A stretch of 64,000 nt of DNA from Wurfbainia villosa (lineage: Eukaryota; Streptophyta; Magnoliopsida; Zingiberales; Zingiberaceae): contig CM045989.1 in NCBI GenBank assembly GCA_025175895.1, positions 131,143,272-131,207,271 of the forward strand. Direction: 5' to 3'. Every line of letters begins with the position of its first letter. Within the stretch, counting starts at the first letter, position 1. The translations under genes were made by a program, and so were the position numbers. The notes under the pieces are model-generated. The model did not search any database. It saw only the letters and a list, made by a program, of their open reading frames with translations, and was not told the origin of the DNA. Shown here piece after piece: positions 1-9,909 of the stretch.

Positions 1-373
1 CAAGGAGACTACAGGTTGGTGACATCAATCCACCTTGGAGAGCCACTAAGGAGAAAAGATTCAAGACATAGGAAACTAGATAAATTTTTTTTTCTTATGT
101 CTAAATTTTGTAACTCCTTTATGGAGTAGTCTCCCTAACTCTTAGGATTAGGAAGTAACTAGGGGTATTATTTTGATGAGTATATGCATTAATCCTTGTT
201 TTATTTACGATGCATTTTTTATCGTGATTGATTTTTATATACTATATCCATTCCATCTGATCATGTCTTGCTAGCCTTGACTTAGTTGGTATCCTTCTTC
301 AGATTAGACCAAGAGAAATCCTAATCAAGGCAAAGCAACTAAGGCACACAACTAGATCAGATTTGAGAGAGGG
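1..373. other. Unassigned AT-rich flank of element A
   Basis: No coding frame of useful length and no recognisable domain is visible here. The stretch is the sequence into which element A inserted; it should be continuous with the sequence after 38943. The right-hand continuation leads into a decayed Copia LTR, so this stretch may be part of an older retroelement, but nothing in it proves that. The five bases 374-378 (GGTCG) are the left TSD of A; the right copy (38939-38943) reads GATCG, one mismatch. Confidence 0.4.
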
Positions 374-378
374 GGTCG

Positions 379-2112
379 TGTTGGTGCAATCAACCCAGGT
401 CACGATTGACCAGACTCAAGTTAGACTCAAGTAGAGTTTTGATGTTTGATAATGGGTTTGACCATTATTTGACAATATGATTTGACCATATATTGACCAT
501 GTGACTAGTAGATGATTGGGATATCCAAAGTCATATGGGGGAGATTTTTTGGGAGAGATTGTTGGAGCAATCAACCTCAGAAGTCCAAGTTTGGATACTT
601 GGCATGGAAAGTTCAAGTATGGATACTTGGCATGGAAAGTCCAAGTTCAGATACTTAGCATGGAAAGTCCAAGAATGGTCTTGGCAAGGGAAGTCCAAGT
701 TTGGATACTTGGCAAAGGAAAGTCCAAGTATCGATGCTTGGCAATTGGAAAGTCCAAGAATGGTCTTGGCCACGTAAGTCCTAGTGTGTAGTCTTGGCGG
801 TTAAAGTCCAAACATTGAGGTTTGGCAATGGGAAAGTCCAAGGATATAGTTTTGGCAGTGCAAAGTCCAAGCATATAGTCTTGATGGCGTAAGTCAAAAT
901 GAATCTTGGCAAGGAAGTCCAAGAGTGAGGTCTTGGCAACATAAGTCCATGCATGTAGTCTTGGTGGTGTAAAGTCCATGCATGTAGTCTTGGCAGCGTA
1001 AAGTCCATGTATGTAGTCTTGGCAGTGTAAAGTCCATGCATGAATCTAGAAAGGAAGTCCAAGGTGAGGTTTTGGCAGCATAAAATCCAAGCATGGAGTC
1101 TTGACAGCATAAATCCAAATGAAACTTGGTAAAGGACTCGGTTAACATGACATAGCCGATGGAAGCACCTGAAGGCCAATGCGAAGGGTGAAGGAGTCAT
1201 GGAGGACTCAGATGAATCCTGAGGCTATAAGGATGATATAGGTGGCTAGAAGGCTTAAGTCTAGACTAAGGGTAGTCGATCAAGTATGAGGGGATTATAC
1301 TTGAGTTAAACCTCATGCTTGTCGTTTACTAGTCGATTGGCCAAGTGAATGAAACTTGGGAGCCTAGTTTGACTCGAGTAGTCAACTGGGATTATGACGA
1401 GTTGACTGGTCGAGGAGTTGATTTGGCTCATTTGCTCGACTAAAACTCACAAGCTGTATCATGTATAATGGTCAAGGCATAGAATGTTGCGTAGTCGACT
1501 ATTGATTTGACAGTCGATTGCTGGTAAGGATAGTTGACTACTAGGGTATCCGTTGGGGTAATCCAATGTGGATTAGTCTGTTGTGAGACAATGGATAGGC
1601 GAGTAGTCAACTGCTAGGCAAAAATTGACCCGAGTTGCAAGTTTATAAGGAGCTTGAAAAGGAGGTTGATGCTTGTCAGTTCTTGAGGGATTTGAAGGGA
1701 AATGTTGCTGCAATTCCAAGTATTCAAAGCAACTAAAAAGCAAAGTGATCAAAAGCTCTCATTTGTAAAGTGTTTTCACTTGTATTTCTTCATTTGCTTT
1801 TGTATTTTATTTTTGGTTATATTGTTATTGCAATTCATATTGTAAGGGATTTCTGCACCTCTAAATTATATTCTGAGAAGAAGTAGTTTAGTAGAGTAGA
1901 CACTAAAGTCCAACCGTGGAGTAGGAACTGTAGGTTCTGAACCATGTAAAATATCATCTTGTGCTTGTGATTGTTTTATGTATTTCATTTCTACTTGTAT
2001 TTCGTATTCCGCTGCACACTAACAATCTTATAGAGGAGCACAAATGCGATCGAATCAACGAAATCAAAAATCACTATTCACCCCCCTCTAGTGCGATAAT
2101 TGATCCCCAATA
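379..2112 (+). repeat. 5' LTR of element A
   Basis: About 1.73 kb, pairing with 37150-38938. From about 590 to 1135 it holds a tandem array of units of roughly 30 bases built on the dyad CCAAG..CTTGG. From about 1260 to 1620 it holds AGTCGACT-like palindromes, many changed to AGTCAACT or AGTCGATT, which fits decay of methylated CpG. A TATA-like TTTATAAGG lies near 1642-1650, a plausible promoter. The end CCCCTCTAGTGCGATAATTG followed by ATCCCCAATA is the usual U5 end of this family. ORFs in the dyad array are translations of the repeat and are not listed as genes. Confidence 0.88.
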
Positions 2113-2234
2113 AGTGGTATTAGAGCTCGGTGTGCTCAGAAGAACAAATCGCCCTGATTCCCAATAAGTGGTATTAGAGCCCGGTGTGCTCAGAAGAATA
2201 AATTTCCCTGATTACCAACAAGTGGTATCAGAGC
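2113..2234 (+). repeat. Triplicated LTR-end/primer-binding-site module of element A
   Basis: The primer-binding site TGGTATYAGAGC occurs three times, at 2115-2126, 2169-2180 and 2223-2234, exactly 54 bases apart. Each is preceded by an LTR-end-like string (CCCCAATA, CCCAATA, CCAACA). The third copy is the cleanest match to the initiator tRNA-Met 3' end (TGGTATCAGAGC). The right LTR ends at the equivalent of the first copy, so the first site appears to define the LTR boundary. The repeat belongs to the 5' leader of A and lies just upstream of gag. Confidence 0.85.
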
Positions 2235-2294
2235 GAGGATGCTCTTCAAGGATTAACAACCGAAGGAGCAAAGCGCTAGAGGTTGAAGAGAAGA

Positions 2295-3808
2295 ATGGAG
2301 TTGCCTAACGATGGATTGGGCTATGACATAATAGTTCCACCTGTCTTCGACGACGAAGACTTCGCTTACTGAAAAGGCAGAATGACATATTTTTTTATGA
2401 ATGATTTTGACAATTGGCTTTGCATTGTGCATGGATTTGATCCCTCCGAGGACAAGAAATGAAAAGTTCTCAAGAATTAGAAGTGGACCAAAGAGCAAAA
2501 TCAAAAATATAAAGTTAATAAAAAGGTAATGTTAATGTTAGCTAAATCAATTCCTAAGGATTTATTGTATAGCCTAGGAGAATTCTATGATGCAAAGGAG
2601 TTGTAGAGCAAATTGATCGAGCTCTACGAAAAACCCTCACCGACCCAAGACGACAAGAAGGATGAGACCAAGGAAGAATGCTCAACGACCCAAAGTGGAG
2701 ATGATGATAAGACCGAAGAAACAAGTTCATCATCCTCTTAAGAGCGTGAAGTATCAAAAGTTGAGAGGTGCTCAACGTCCGAGGTAGAGGAGGTTGAAGA
2801 AGACTCCGCCTCAAGGATTGAGGGGGAGGAGAGATAATCTTCCATGTTGAAGCAACAAGAAGAGTCGTCTACATCCGAGAGGAGTGAAGAATCCAACCAA
2901 GCTCACCCTATAGGTAACTCAAGCATGGTCAATAAAAATAAAAATCACTAACATGTTTTGAGTGTAGGGAAGTAGGGCACTACAAGAGCAAGTGTCCTAG
3001 ATTGATCAAGAAGAAAGCTCAAGTGCCATCTAAGGCCAAGGAGAAGGTGAAGGAGGCCAGTGCCCCGATCCGCAAAAGCAAGTAGCATATTGTATGCTTC
3101 AAATGCCAACAACGGGGTCACTATAGGAGCCAATGTCCTAGGGGGAGTCACTCCAAGAAGAACAAAGTAGGGAGCTCAAATGTAGGAGGAGCTAAGGCAA
3201 ACCCTAAGGTATCATTTAATTATCAACCTACTAGTTTTCATAATAAAAATAAGCATGCTAATAATTATATTGATATTGCTCGTGCACAAAAGCATGTTAG
3301 GAATAGATATTATTGCTTAGGTGTCAAACAAATTTGCCTAAAGACAATTCAAGAACCATACCACCTAAGGATAGGAAGGTAGAGACCTAGACAATAATCC
3401 TAAGAAATCTAGATATATGCCTAGGAAGAGAAATGGCCAAAGAAAGAATGAAAATTCAAAAATTAGGCATTTAGAATTGAAAAATCAAACTTTGAGGACA
3501 AAGCTTGAGAAAATAGAAAAGACTTTTAGGAAAATAGAAAATATGATTCAAGAGTCAAATAGTAAAAGTCTAGGTTCTAGGAGGCAAGACCTACCTAAGG
3601 ACAAGAAGGGTTTGGGTCACAAACCTAAGTCCAAGAAGGTAATGTCATCCTACCATAGTGTGTCATTTAACTAGGGAACCACTTCTAAATCTAGGAAAAC
3701 CACGGTCATAAGAAAAGTCATCCCTAGTGTTGACCATAGTAAGTGTCCAGTGGGCAAGGTTTCAAAGAAATTTAGGAAAACCACTAACAAGGTTACAGGG
3801 GAAGTTAT
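2295..3808 (+). pseudogene. gag pseudogene of element A, N-terminal part
   Basis: Starts at the ATG giving MELPNDG, which follows the leader in the same place as the gag start of F and H. It would encode a Copia Gag (SIRE type), the structural capsid-like protein that packages element RNA. Several stops and at least one frameshift (near 2950) break it. Visible in order: an N-terminal domain of about 110 residues, an acidic Ser-rich linker, zinc knuckle 1 (2954-2995, CFECREVGHYKSKC), zinc knuckle 2 (3095-3136, CFKCQQRGHYRSQC) and a short coiled coil (3417-3674). The second half of the usual Gag core is absent. Insertion of B at 3808/3809 interrupts it; it resumes at 17308. Confidence 0.85.
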
Positions 3809-4942
3809 TGTTGGATCGTAAAAAGAGCGCTAGAGGGGGGTGAATAGCGCACGTAAATCTCTCGTTTCTTTTTGGTTCGATTCGATTAAAACAATAGTAA
3901 GATTAAATACACAATAGAAATGTAAATGATAAAGCTTGATTTTAATTGGTTCACAGCCTACCAGCTGCTAATCCAAGGCCCTAGCGGTCCGAGACCGCGT
4001 ACGGAGAGCAACTCACTAAAACTTCTCCTCCTCGTTGGAGGTAGGAGACGGCGATTACAAAACTTCGAGAAATATCGAGGTAGAGAGACAAACCCCCTCT
4101 CCTCTTAAAGGAAAATACAATGATGAAAGCCTCGATTAAGAAATGAAGTACAAGTATTAAAGTGACAATTATAAGTACTGATACCGACGACTAAGAAGAT
4201 GAAGGTTGAGCTAGTGTCGTCGGTGTTTCGATAGTGCTTCGTTGTCGTAGAGTAGCGATGTTGTGGAGGCATTTGGAGAGCTTAGATGATGAACTAAAGG
4301 GGTGAAACCCCCCTTCTTTTATAGCCTTCTAACCCTTTAGACGTTGAGATCAAGTTCTATTCAAAAAGGCCACCTCACCCTAAGATGAGGGGATGAAGTT
4401 TGACTCTCATCGAAGCTGGAATTTGAATGGCAGTTGATTGATTAATCCTATCAGTCGACTGATGCTACTAGAAGTTGACTGCCAACAACCAGCAGTTGAC
4501 TGTTGCTAGGGTTTCCAACTGCAATAACAAGTTAGCTCGAAAATGAAAGCAATATAAGTGAATTTGACGGCCACTTGTCGTCCGATCTCGACCTAGACCT
4601 TCCACAGGAAGTCTTGGTCGGATCGTCGCCTAAGGACGTCCCCGTATGGAGGACTTGATCTTACATTCACTTACACACACGAGCTTACCTCGATCTTACC
4701 TTAGGTCCTTGTGACTTGAAGCTTTGCTTCAGGTCTCCACTTGAGTTCTTCGGCTCCCTCCGAAGTACTCCCGGTGTCGTCCGACCACCACAGTTTCTCC
4801 ATCCGAAATTCTCCTGGTGTTACCGACCTTTAACTTAGCTTAACTATTCCTACACACTTGGTTCAACTCATTAGACAACAATATGACTTTAGCTTTGAGT
4901 CTTTGTCATAGGTTCGATTATCTGGTGCCTACTGCACCAACA
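3809..4942 (-). repeat. 3' LTR of element B
   Basis: 1134 bases on the minus strand, starting (at 4942) TGTTGGTGCAGTAGGCACC and ending (at 3809) with ACGATCCAACA. Its outer part matches 16930-17302. A TATA box is at 4316-4324. A small group of AGTCGACT-like palindromes at about 4430-4510 resembles those in A, F and I. The + strand start carries the string CTAGAGGGGGGTGAATAGCG also seen at the ends of the F and I LTRs. Confidence 0.9.
4316..4324 (-). promoter_or_regulatory. TATA box in the B LTR
   Basis: Reads CTATAAAAG on the minus strand, within a TATA context typical of plant LTR promoters. It lies in the only intact LTR of B. Transcription would run leftward out of B into A gag. No start site can be fixed from sequence. 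Confidence 0.5.
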
Positions 4943-5904
4943 ATCTCCCCCTTTTTGATCTATGGCAAACCAACACAAAGTTAAGGGTAACACTTAAAGC
5001 ATTAAGTAAATGAAATGAATATGAAGCATAAATCAAATGAATATTGAATATGCATAACTTAATAAGTTAGTGAGTAACTTAGTGAGTTAGCTTCAGTAGG
5101 AGTAAAAGTAAAACTCTTTTTCAAGTCCTCCCCCTCGACCTTAGGTTAGTACTTGAAAAAGGTTCTTAGTTCTCCCCCTTAATGGTTGCTACTTAATAAG
5201 TTAAGTATAGGCCTAAAAGTTTAAATTAAGTTTTAAGTAAAGATATCAGAAGTTAACTTTTAATCTCTTAACTTTGGCCTTTTCCTCCCCCTTTTAGGTT
5301 TACCATAAAAAAAAAGGTTAAGTTAAGTAATTCAAGCTTACTTAACTTGGGCCGATGTTTTTAAGTTAGATGCAAGTTAAGTTATCAAAAAATTAAAATT
5401 AATTTTTGATACCTTAACTTTGCCATTTTCTCCCCCTTTTTCCATAAATCGAAAAAAAGCAGGGAGGGGGGGGGGGTGGTTTTGGAAAACACATTTTCTA
5501 AAAAAAAAATTATAAGTCCAAGCATGTTCCAAATAAATTTTGAAAATAATAGTTTAAACATAAGCTCAACTAATAGAATGTTCAACTCTATTTGACTTGA
5601 TTGATATAGAATGATCAATAAGTCCTAATTAGAGTTGGTTAATTTAGATAATTATACTCCATGATTCATGTCAATGCACTAGATCTACATCTGGAACCAG
5701 GAGTAAGGTCCTAACATCTCATGCCCATCTACGTGACTAAGTGCACAAATACATTAGTCCTATGTGTTGTGAGATGTATTGGCTCCTTATATCTATAGGT
5801 GCATGCTTTCTAGGGTAAACCCTAGGCTAATCCCATTTTGCATGAAAAGTAAATAGAGTATAGCAAAAATATAAGTTTTATGTCCTACTCTATTATGCAC
5901 ATAC
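4943..5904 (-). other. 3' untranslated region and polypurine tract of element B
   Basis: Between the end of the RNase H reading frame and the 3' LTR there is no credible gene. The polypurine tract is adjacent to the LTR (minus strand AAAAAGGGGGAGATT, + positions about 4943-4957). The stretch is AT-rich, with repeated TTAAGTTAAG-like and TCCCCC-like strings. Several of these (such as CTCCCCCTTTTT) echo the polypurine tract. A run of ten G lies at about 5467-5476. The only ORF-like stretch (5385-5618, minus) is low-complexity and has no match I recognise. Confidence 0.6.
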
Positions 5905-6173
5905 CCAATTTACGCCTAAGCAGACTAAATTCTGCTTCGGGTAAAGGTTTCGTAAATAAGTCTGCCAGGTTTGACTTGGATTCCACGTATTTGGATTCCA
6001 CGTATTCAAGTTGTATGGTTGTTTAGCTACATGTTCTCGAATGAAGTGGTGTCTGACCTCTATATGTTTGGTCCTAGAGTGTCATATAGGATTTTTGGTT
6101 AAATTATTTGAACTAATGTTATCGATGTAAATTTTAGTGTTGTTAAAATTTAAGTTAAAGTCTTGGAGACTGT
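5905..6173 (-). pseudogene. RNase H C-terminal fragment of B pol
   Basis: The minus strand here reads, in one frame with stops, the tail of a Copia RNase H. It includes DNISSNNLTKNPI followed, after a stop, by HSRTKHIEVRHHFIREHV, the conserved Copia H-x-R-x-K-H-I-x-x-R-x-H-F-I-R block that closes the RNase H domain. It is the continuation of 12748-13338, separated from it by J. The TSD ACTGT lies at the break. A tandem repeat of TGGAATCCACGTATT (+ strand, about 5979-6007) adds further damage near the C-terminus. Confidence 0.8.
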
Positions 6174-7607
6174 TGTTATTTTCCGCAAGTGCACGGTTGT
6201 CGTCAAGTAATAAAAATATCGATCCCACAGGGATTGGAACAATTACCGAATGATCGTGATACCAAGTTATCTAGTAAATCAATGTATGGTTTAAGCTAAG
6301 AAACTGAGCAGTCAATAACAACGAATGAGAAGAACGAGCTAAAAGTCGATAGTTGAGGAGAATCTCAGGATATGGGTTTCACCACGTCGATGATTTATAA
6401 GGTGATTTGATTCTTTCCTACCCCTATTAGAGTTTGTTTTGATGGAACCTATCCTAAGGTAAATCAACGGCCCCTTTCGAGGTCTACGCTGACTGTACCT
6501 ATCAAATTCAATTTACCTGTCACGATGTTCGAGCATAGGGGATCATAATCAGCTAAGGGGACCTGTCACGAGACCCCCGCAAACCTCCCTATTCTTACCT
6601 CTGTCACTAGGTAGAAACTGGATTTGATAGATCCATTAAGTCCATAAGAGTTCCTCTAGAGTCAAATTTCCTTTTTTCACGTTAGGTTTGCACACGGGAC
6701 CATAATCAGCTAAGGGGACCTGTCACGAGACCCCATGAGCCCTCGTGAATCACGCTACCGCTACTTGACAGGAGTTTATCCCTAGTTGGTTCGGGTTTGG
6801 GAACTTGGGTTCACTGTTAGGTACTTCCCCTTAGCTCCTTAGGTTTGTCAATAAGAATCCAACGAAAACCAAATCAACACAAACAATAATTTAAGTAGTA
6901 TAGATTATATCATCTTCGTAAATCGTCAAAGGGCTACTCCCCCATCCTAAGATTACAGGACACTACTCCATAGTCTGACAAGAGTTGCTAGAGAAAGAAA
7001 ATACAATACTGGATGCCATCTGCGTTCCTCTGCCGACTCCTTCTCTTTTGCTTCCTCTGTTGTCGATCCCTTTGCCGTCTTCTCTCCTCCTTTTTAACCA
7101 TCCGCCATCCCCCTTTTAGGGTTAGAATATCTTCTCTTTTATAGCCTTGCCTCCTCTTCAATTTAAGGCAATAGATTCCCTTTCTAATTGAGACGAAGAT
7201 CCTGATTGCTCGCAGAAAAGGAAGGCTGAAATCAGGCCAACACGCCCATGCCACATGAGGGCACCGGCGTCGAGTTTTCAGTGTTACGGTTTGAACTGGG
7301 GCGTGTCGCGGCTGCATAGGGCGTGTTGGCTGCTGGAATCACCAGCACGGGCGTGTTGCTCTTTGAACTCGGGCGTGTTGTCCGCTGGCTCTCATGACAC
7401 AGGCGTGTCGATTCCCAACACGCCTGTGTTGTTTTGATACGCCCTTCTTCTTCGCCCTGTTAACACAAAAACACCCTGACAGCAGTCTCTTCCTCCAAAA
7501 TATGCTAAACTTAACTGAATCATGATAAAATACATGTCTAGGATATGAAATGAGATAAAATGCACATATATAAAGTAGTGAAAACATAGCATGATTTACC
7601 CACATCA
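6174..7607 (-). repeat. 3' LTR of element J
   Basis: 1434 bases, matching 11341-12747. The first 500 or so bases look identical between the copies, while differences bunch at about 6690-6800 and 7195-7310. The GC-rich dyads of 7225-7431 (for example 7396-7409, GACAC..GTGTC, and 7416-7431, CAACAC..GTGTTG) stand out from the AT-rich surroundings. A TATA box CTATAAAAG (minus) lies at 7136-7144. Confidence 0.9.
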
Positions 7608-8856
7608 AAATCCCCTAGTCTTAAACTTTTGCTTGTCCTCAAGCAAAGAAAACTCAAAAGACAACTTATTTGTGGGAATACTAGACACCATCCAGAAGTA
7701 TACAATCTGATCTTAATCTTTTCAAATCATTTCTAGTTGCCAAGTTTGAAAGATCCCTATATAGTGCACGTGAAAAGTTGGACTAAAGTCATTGGACACC
7801 AATCCGGATTTGCCATTCCTTCTATCGTAGAGCATTCTTATTTCCGGCATAGAGGCACTTACCTACCTTAATGCATGGATCATTCTTACCTATCATCAAA
7901 AGGTCTCAAAGGAGCACTTTCTAAGAAGAGAGAAGGAAAGGAATTATAGAGAGCATTTCCCCAGTAACTAGTTAGTCTCAAAGGGGCACCTTTTAGGTGT
8001 TTCCCCAGTAACTACTTGGTCTCAAAGGGGTGCTTGAAAACAATTCCTAGAGAGTATTTCCCCAGTAACTAGTTAGTCTCAAAGGGGCACCTTTTAGGTG
8101 TTTCCCCAGTAACTACTTGGTCTCAAAGGGGTGCTTGAAAACAATTCTTTTTTTTTTTCACAATACTTCTAGGGAAAGTGTTTCTCCAGTAACCAAATTG
8201 CACAGGCAAGTCTCCAATGGAAAATTGAGTACTCATCCGATATGGGGGATTTAAATCTTTTTTTGGATACCTCAAACCTATAGACCGTGTTAGAAGTGAA
8301 ATAGGGTTCTTATCAAATAGGCAAAAAGGAATATCATGATCCGACCAATGTTCAGTTGTATTACGCTAGATGATATAAAAATGCAATGTTATGATATATG
8401 AAAAGATGCAAACAAAATAGCACTAACCAGACTAAAAATCTAAGTAGAGATAGCATAAGCAGTAAAGGATGTGCATCGAAACTCACAAAATAGCTCAAGG
8501 TGGTCTTTAAGCGCGACATAGGAGGGTCGTGTCAATTTGGCACGCAGTGGCACGTTTAACATGTCGTGTAGTGTAAACCTAAAAATATGTAAAAATCAAA
8601 ATCAATTAAAATAAAATAAAATTACTAAAAATGAAAATAGCTTAGGTGCCTCCCAAGAAGCGCTTGTTTAAGGTCGTTAGCTTGACCCCTCAGTTATCCC
8701 CTAGTTTTGGGATATGGCTCGAGGAGTGTGCTCTGCCCCTCTTCCTCCTCAACCAGCTCTGTGGTGTTAGGTTGGGGTCGGAAATCTCCAGCTCTTTATC
8801 CTCAAAATCCCCTTCGAGCTTATTAAGATAAGTTTGTTCTGATGCTCCTTCTAGTG
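7608..8856 (-). other. 3' untranslated region of element J with polypurine tract
   Basis: Lies between the gag-protease ORF and the 3' LTR. The minus strand next to the LTR reads GACTAGGGGATTTT (about 7608-7621), the polypurine tract. Near 8640-8680 the minus strand contains AAGCGCTTCTTGGGAGGCAC, a string I associate with the same position in plant Athila/Tat elements. No RT or envelope-like frame is present where an autonomous element would carry about 4-6 kb more. A 101-bp direct repeat is listed separately. Confidence 0.65.
7951..8152. repeat. Two-copy 101-bp direct repeat in J
   Basis: The block beginning CCCCAGTAACTAGTTAG at 7959 recurs at 8060, a period of 101 bases, with the two copies almost identical. 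Each unit itself contains two related halves (CCCCAGTAACTAGTTAGTCT and CCCCAGTAACTACTTGGTCT, each followed by CAAAGGGG). A fifth, more diverged copy of the half-unit (CTCCAGTAACCAAATTG) lies at about 8185-8200. It is non-coding. Confidence 0.85.
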
Positions 8857-9909
8857 CTATTGACTGGAAACTATCAATCCTACAACAAATAGAAAAATTT
8901 GTTTAATGACTTTTGAAAGTTCTAATTCAATTTTGTCGTTTCCAAATGCAAGTGAGAGTTTGTGGTTCTTGACATCTATCATTGCCCCTGCAGTAGCCAA
9001 GAAAGGTCTCCCCAAAATGAGTGGAATGCATGGGTCTTCATCCATGTCAAGCACTACAAAATCGGCAGGAATAATAAAATTTCCCACCTGCACTGGTACA
9101 TCTTCTAAGATTCCCAAAGGATATCTAATTGAGCGATCGGCTAACTGCAAGGCCATAGTAGTTAGTTTCATTTCTCCCAAATCCAATTTCTTGCATATGG
9201 AAAGAGGTATCAGATTGACACTGGCACCCAAATCGCAAAAAGCCTTATCAAAATTTGAGTCATTAATTATGCAAGGTATAGAAAAGCTACCTGGATCATT
9301 TAGTTTGGGAGGTACCATGTTCTTAATTAAGGCACTGCACTCCTCAGTAAGAGCCACTGTTACATGCTCCTCGACTTTTCTTTTATTGGTTAAGATGTCC
9401 TTCAAGAACTTAGAGTATGTAGGCATTTGTTGAAGAGCTTCTATAAAAGGTATATTGATATATAGCTTCCTAATTACCTCAAGGAACTTACCAAATTGTT
9501 CATCCAATTTTTCCTTAATCAGCCTTTGAGGGAACGGGATAGGGGGCTTATATGCTCTTGGTTCCCTATTCGACATGCCTGTGTTGTTTGGCACAGCCTG
9601 GGCGTGTCGGCTGCTGGAATGACCCGACACGGGTGTGTCGGCTGACACGCGCTCGTGGGCCTCCGGCGTGTTGCTCAACACGCCCTGGGTCAGGGTGTGT
9701 CGGTTCAACCCAGGCGTGCTGCTGTCATCTTCCAACTCCGACACGCTCGTGTCAGAGGCTGCTTGTTTAGCTCTGTCTCCTTCTAAAATCCTTCCACTTC
9801 TCAGACTTATAGAATTACAATGCTCGGCTGGGTTTACTTCTGAATTTCCAGGAAATCTGCCGGGCGTCCTTGATGCTGAGCTGGCAATTTGGGAAATTTG
9901 ATTTTCCAA
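8857..9909 (-). CDS. Gag C-terminus and aspartic protease of element J (Athila-like)
   Basis: An open frame of 350 codons on the minus strand. Residues about 1-120 are a variable Ser/Thr/Pro-rich linker. Residues about 120-200 include PIPFPQRLIKEK and KDILTNKRKVEE, blocks typical of Athila-group Gag-Pol. Around residues 215-330 is a retropepsin-like protease: the active-site block AFCDLGASVNLIPLS (canonical D-[ST/L]-G-A pattern, here D-L-G-A as in Athila) and the downstream LGRPFLATAGAMIDV. The protease would process Gag. The frame then ends with no RT following. The linker is written in GC-rich dyad DNA (9560-9760) matching that in the LTRs. Whether it begins at this Met or is read from the upstream gag remnant is unclear; the upstream frame is broken. 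Confidence 0.82.
   Translation of the reverse strand: MENQISQIASSASRTPGRFPGNSEVNPAEHCNSISLRSGRILEGDRAKQAASDTSVSELEDDSSTPGLNRHTLTQGVLSNTPEAHERVSADTPVSGHSSSRHAQAVPNNTGMSNREPRAYKPPIPFPQRLIKEKLDEQFGKFLEVIRKLYINIPFIEALQQMPTYSKFLKDILTNKRKVEEHVTVALTEECSALIKNMVPPKLNDPGSFSIPCIINDSNFDKAFCDLGASVNLIPLSICKKLDLGEMKLTTMALQLADRSIRYPLGILEDVPVQVGNFIIPADFVVLDMDEDPCIPLILGRPFLATAGAMIDVKNHKLSLAFGNDKIELELSKVIKQIFLFVVGLIVSSQ

Noticed and set aside
590..1135. Possible CRISPR-like array
   Set aside because: Units adjoin with no unique spacers, vary in sequence, and lie inside a plant LTR next to retrotransposon genes. The same holds for the AGTCGACT arrays.
647..1200. Minus-strand ORFs of 84-139 codons in the A LTR (also 37288-37846)
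   Set aside because: They are translations of the CCAAG..CTTGG tandem units (repeated R-L-H-A-W-T-like words in several frames at once). They lie inside an LTR and show no domain.
8906..9433. 175-codon + strand ORF opposite J gag-protease
   Set aside because: It is the antisense shadow of the protease-coding frame, whose conserved blocks read on the minus strand.
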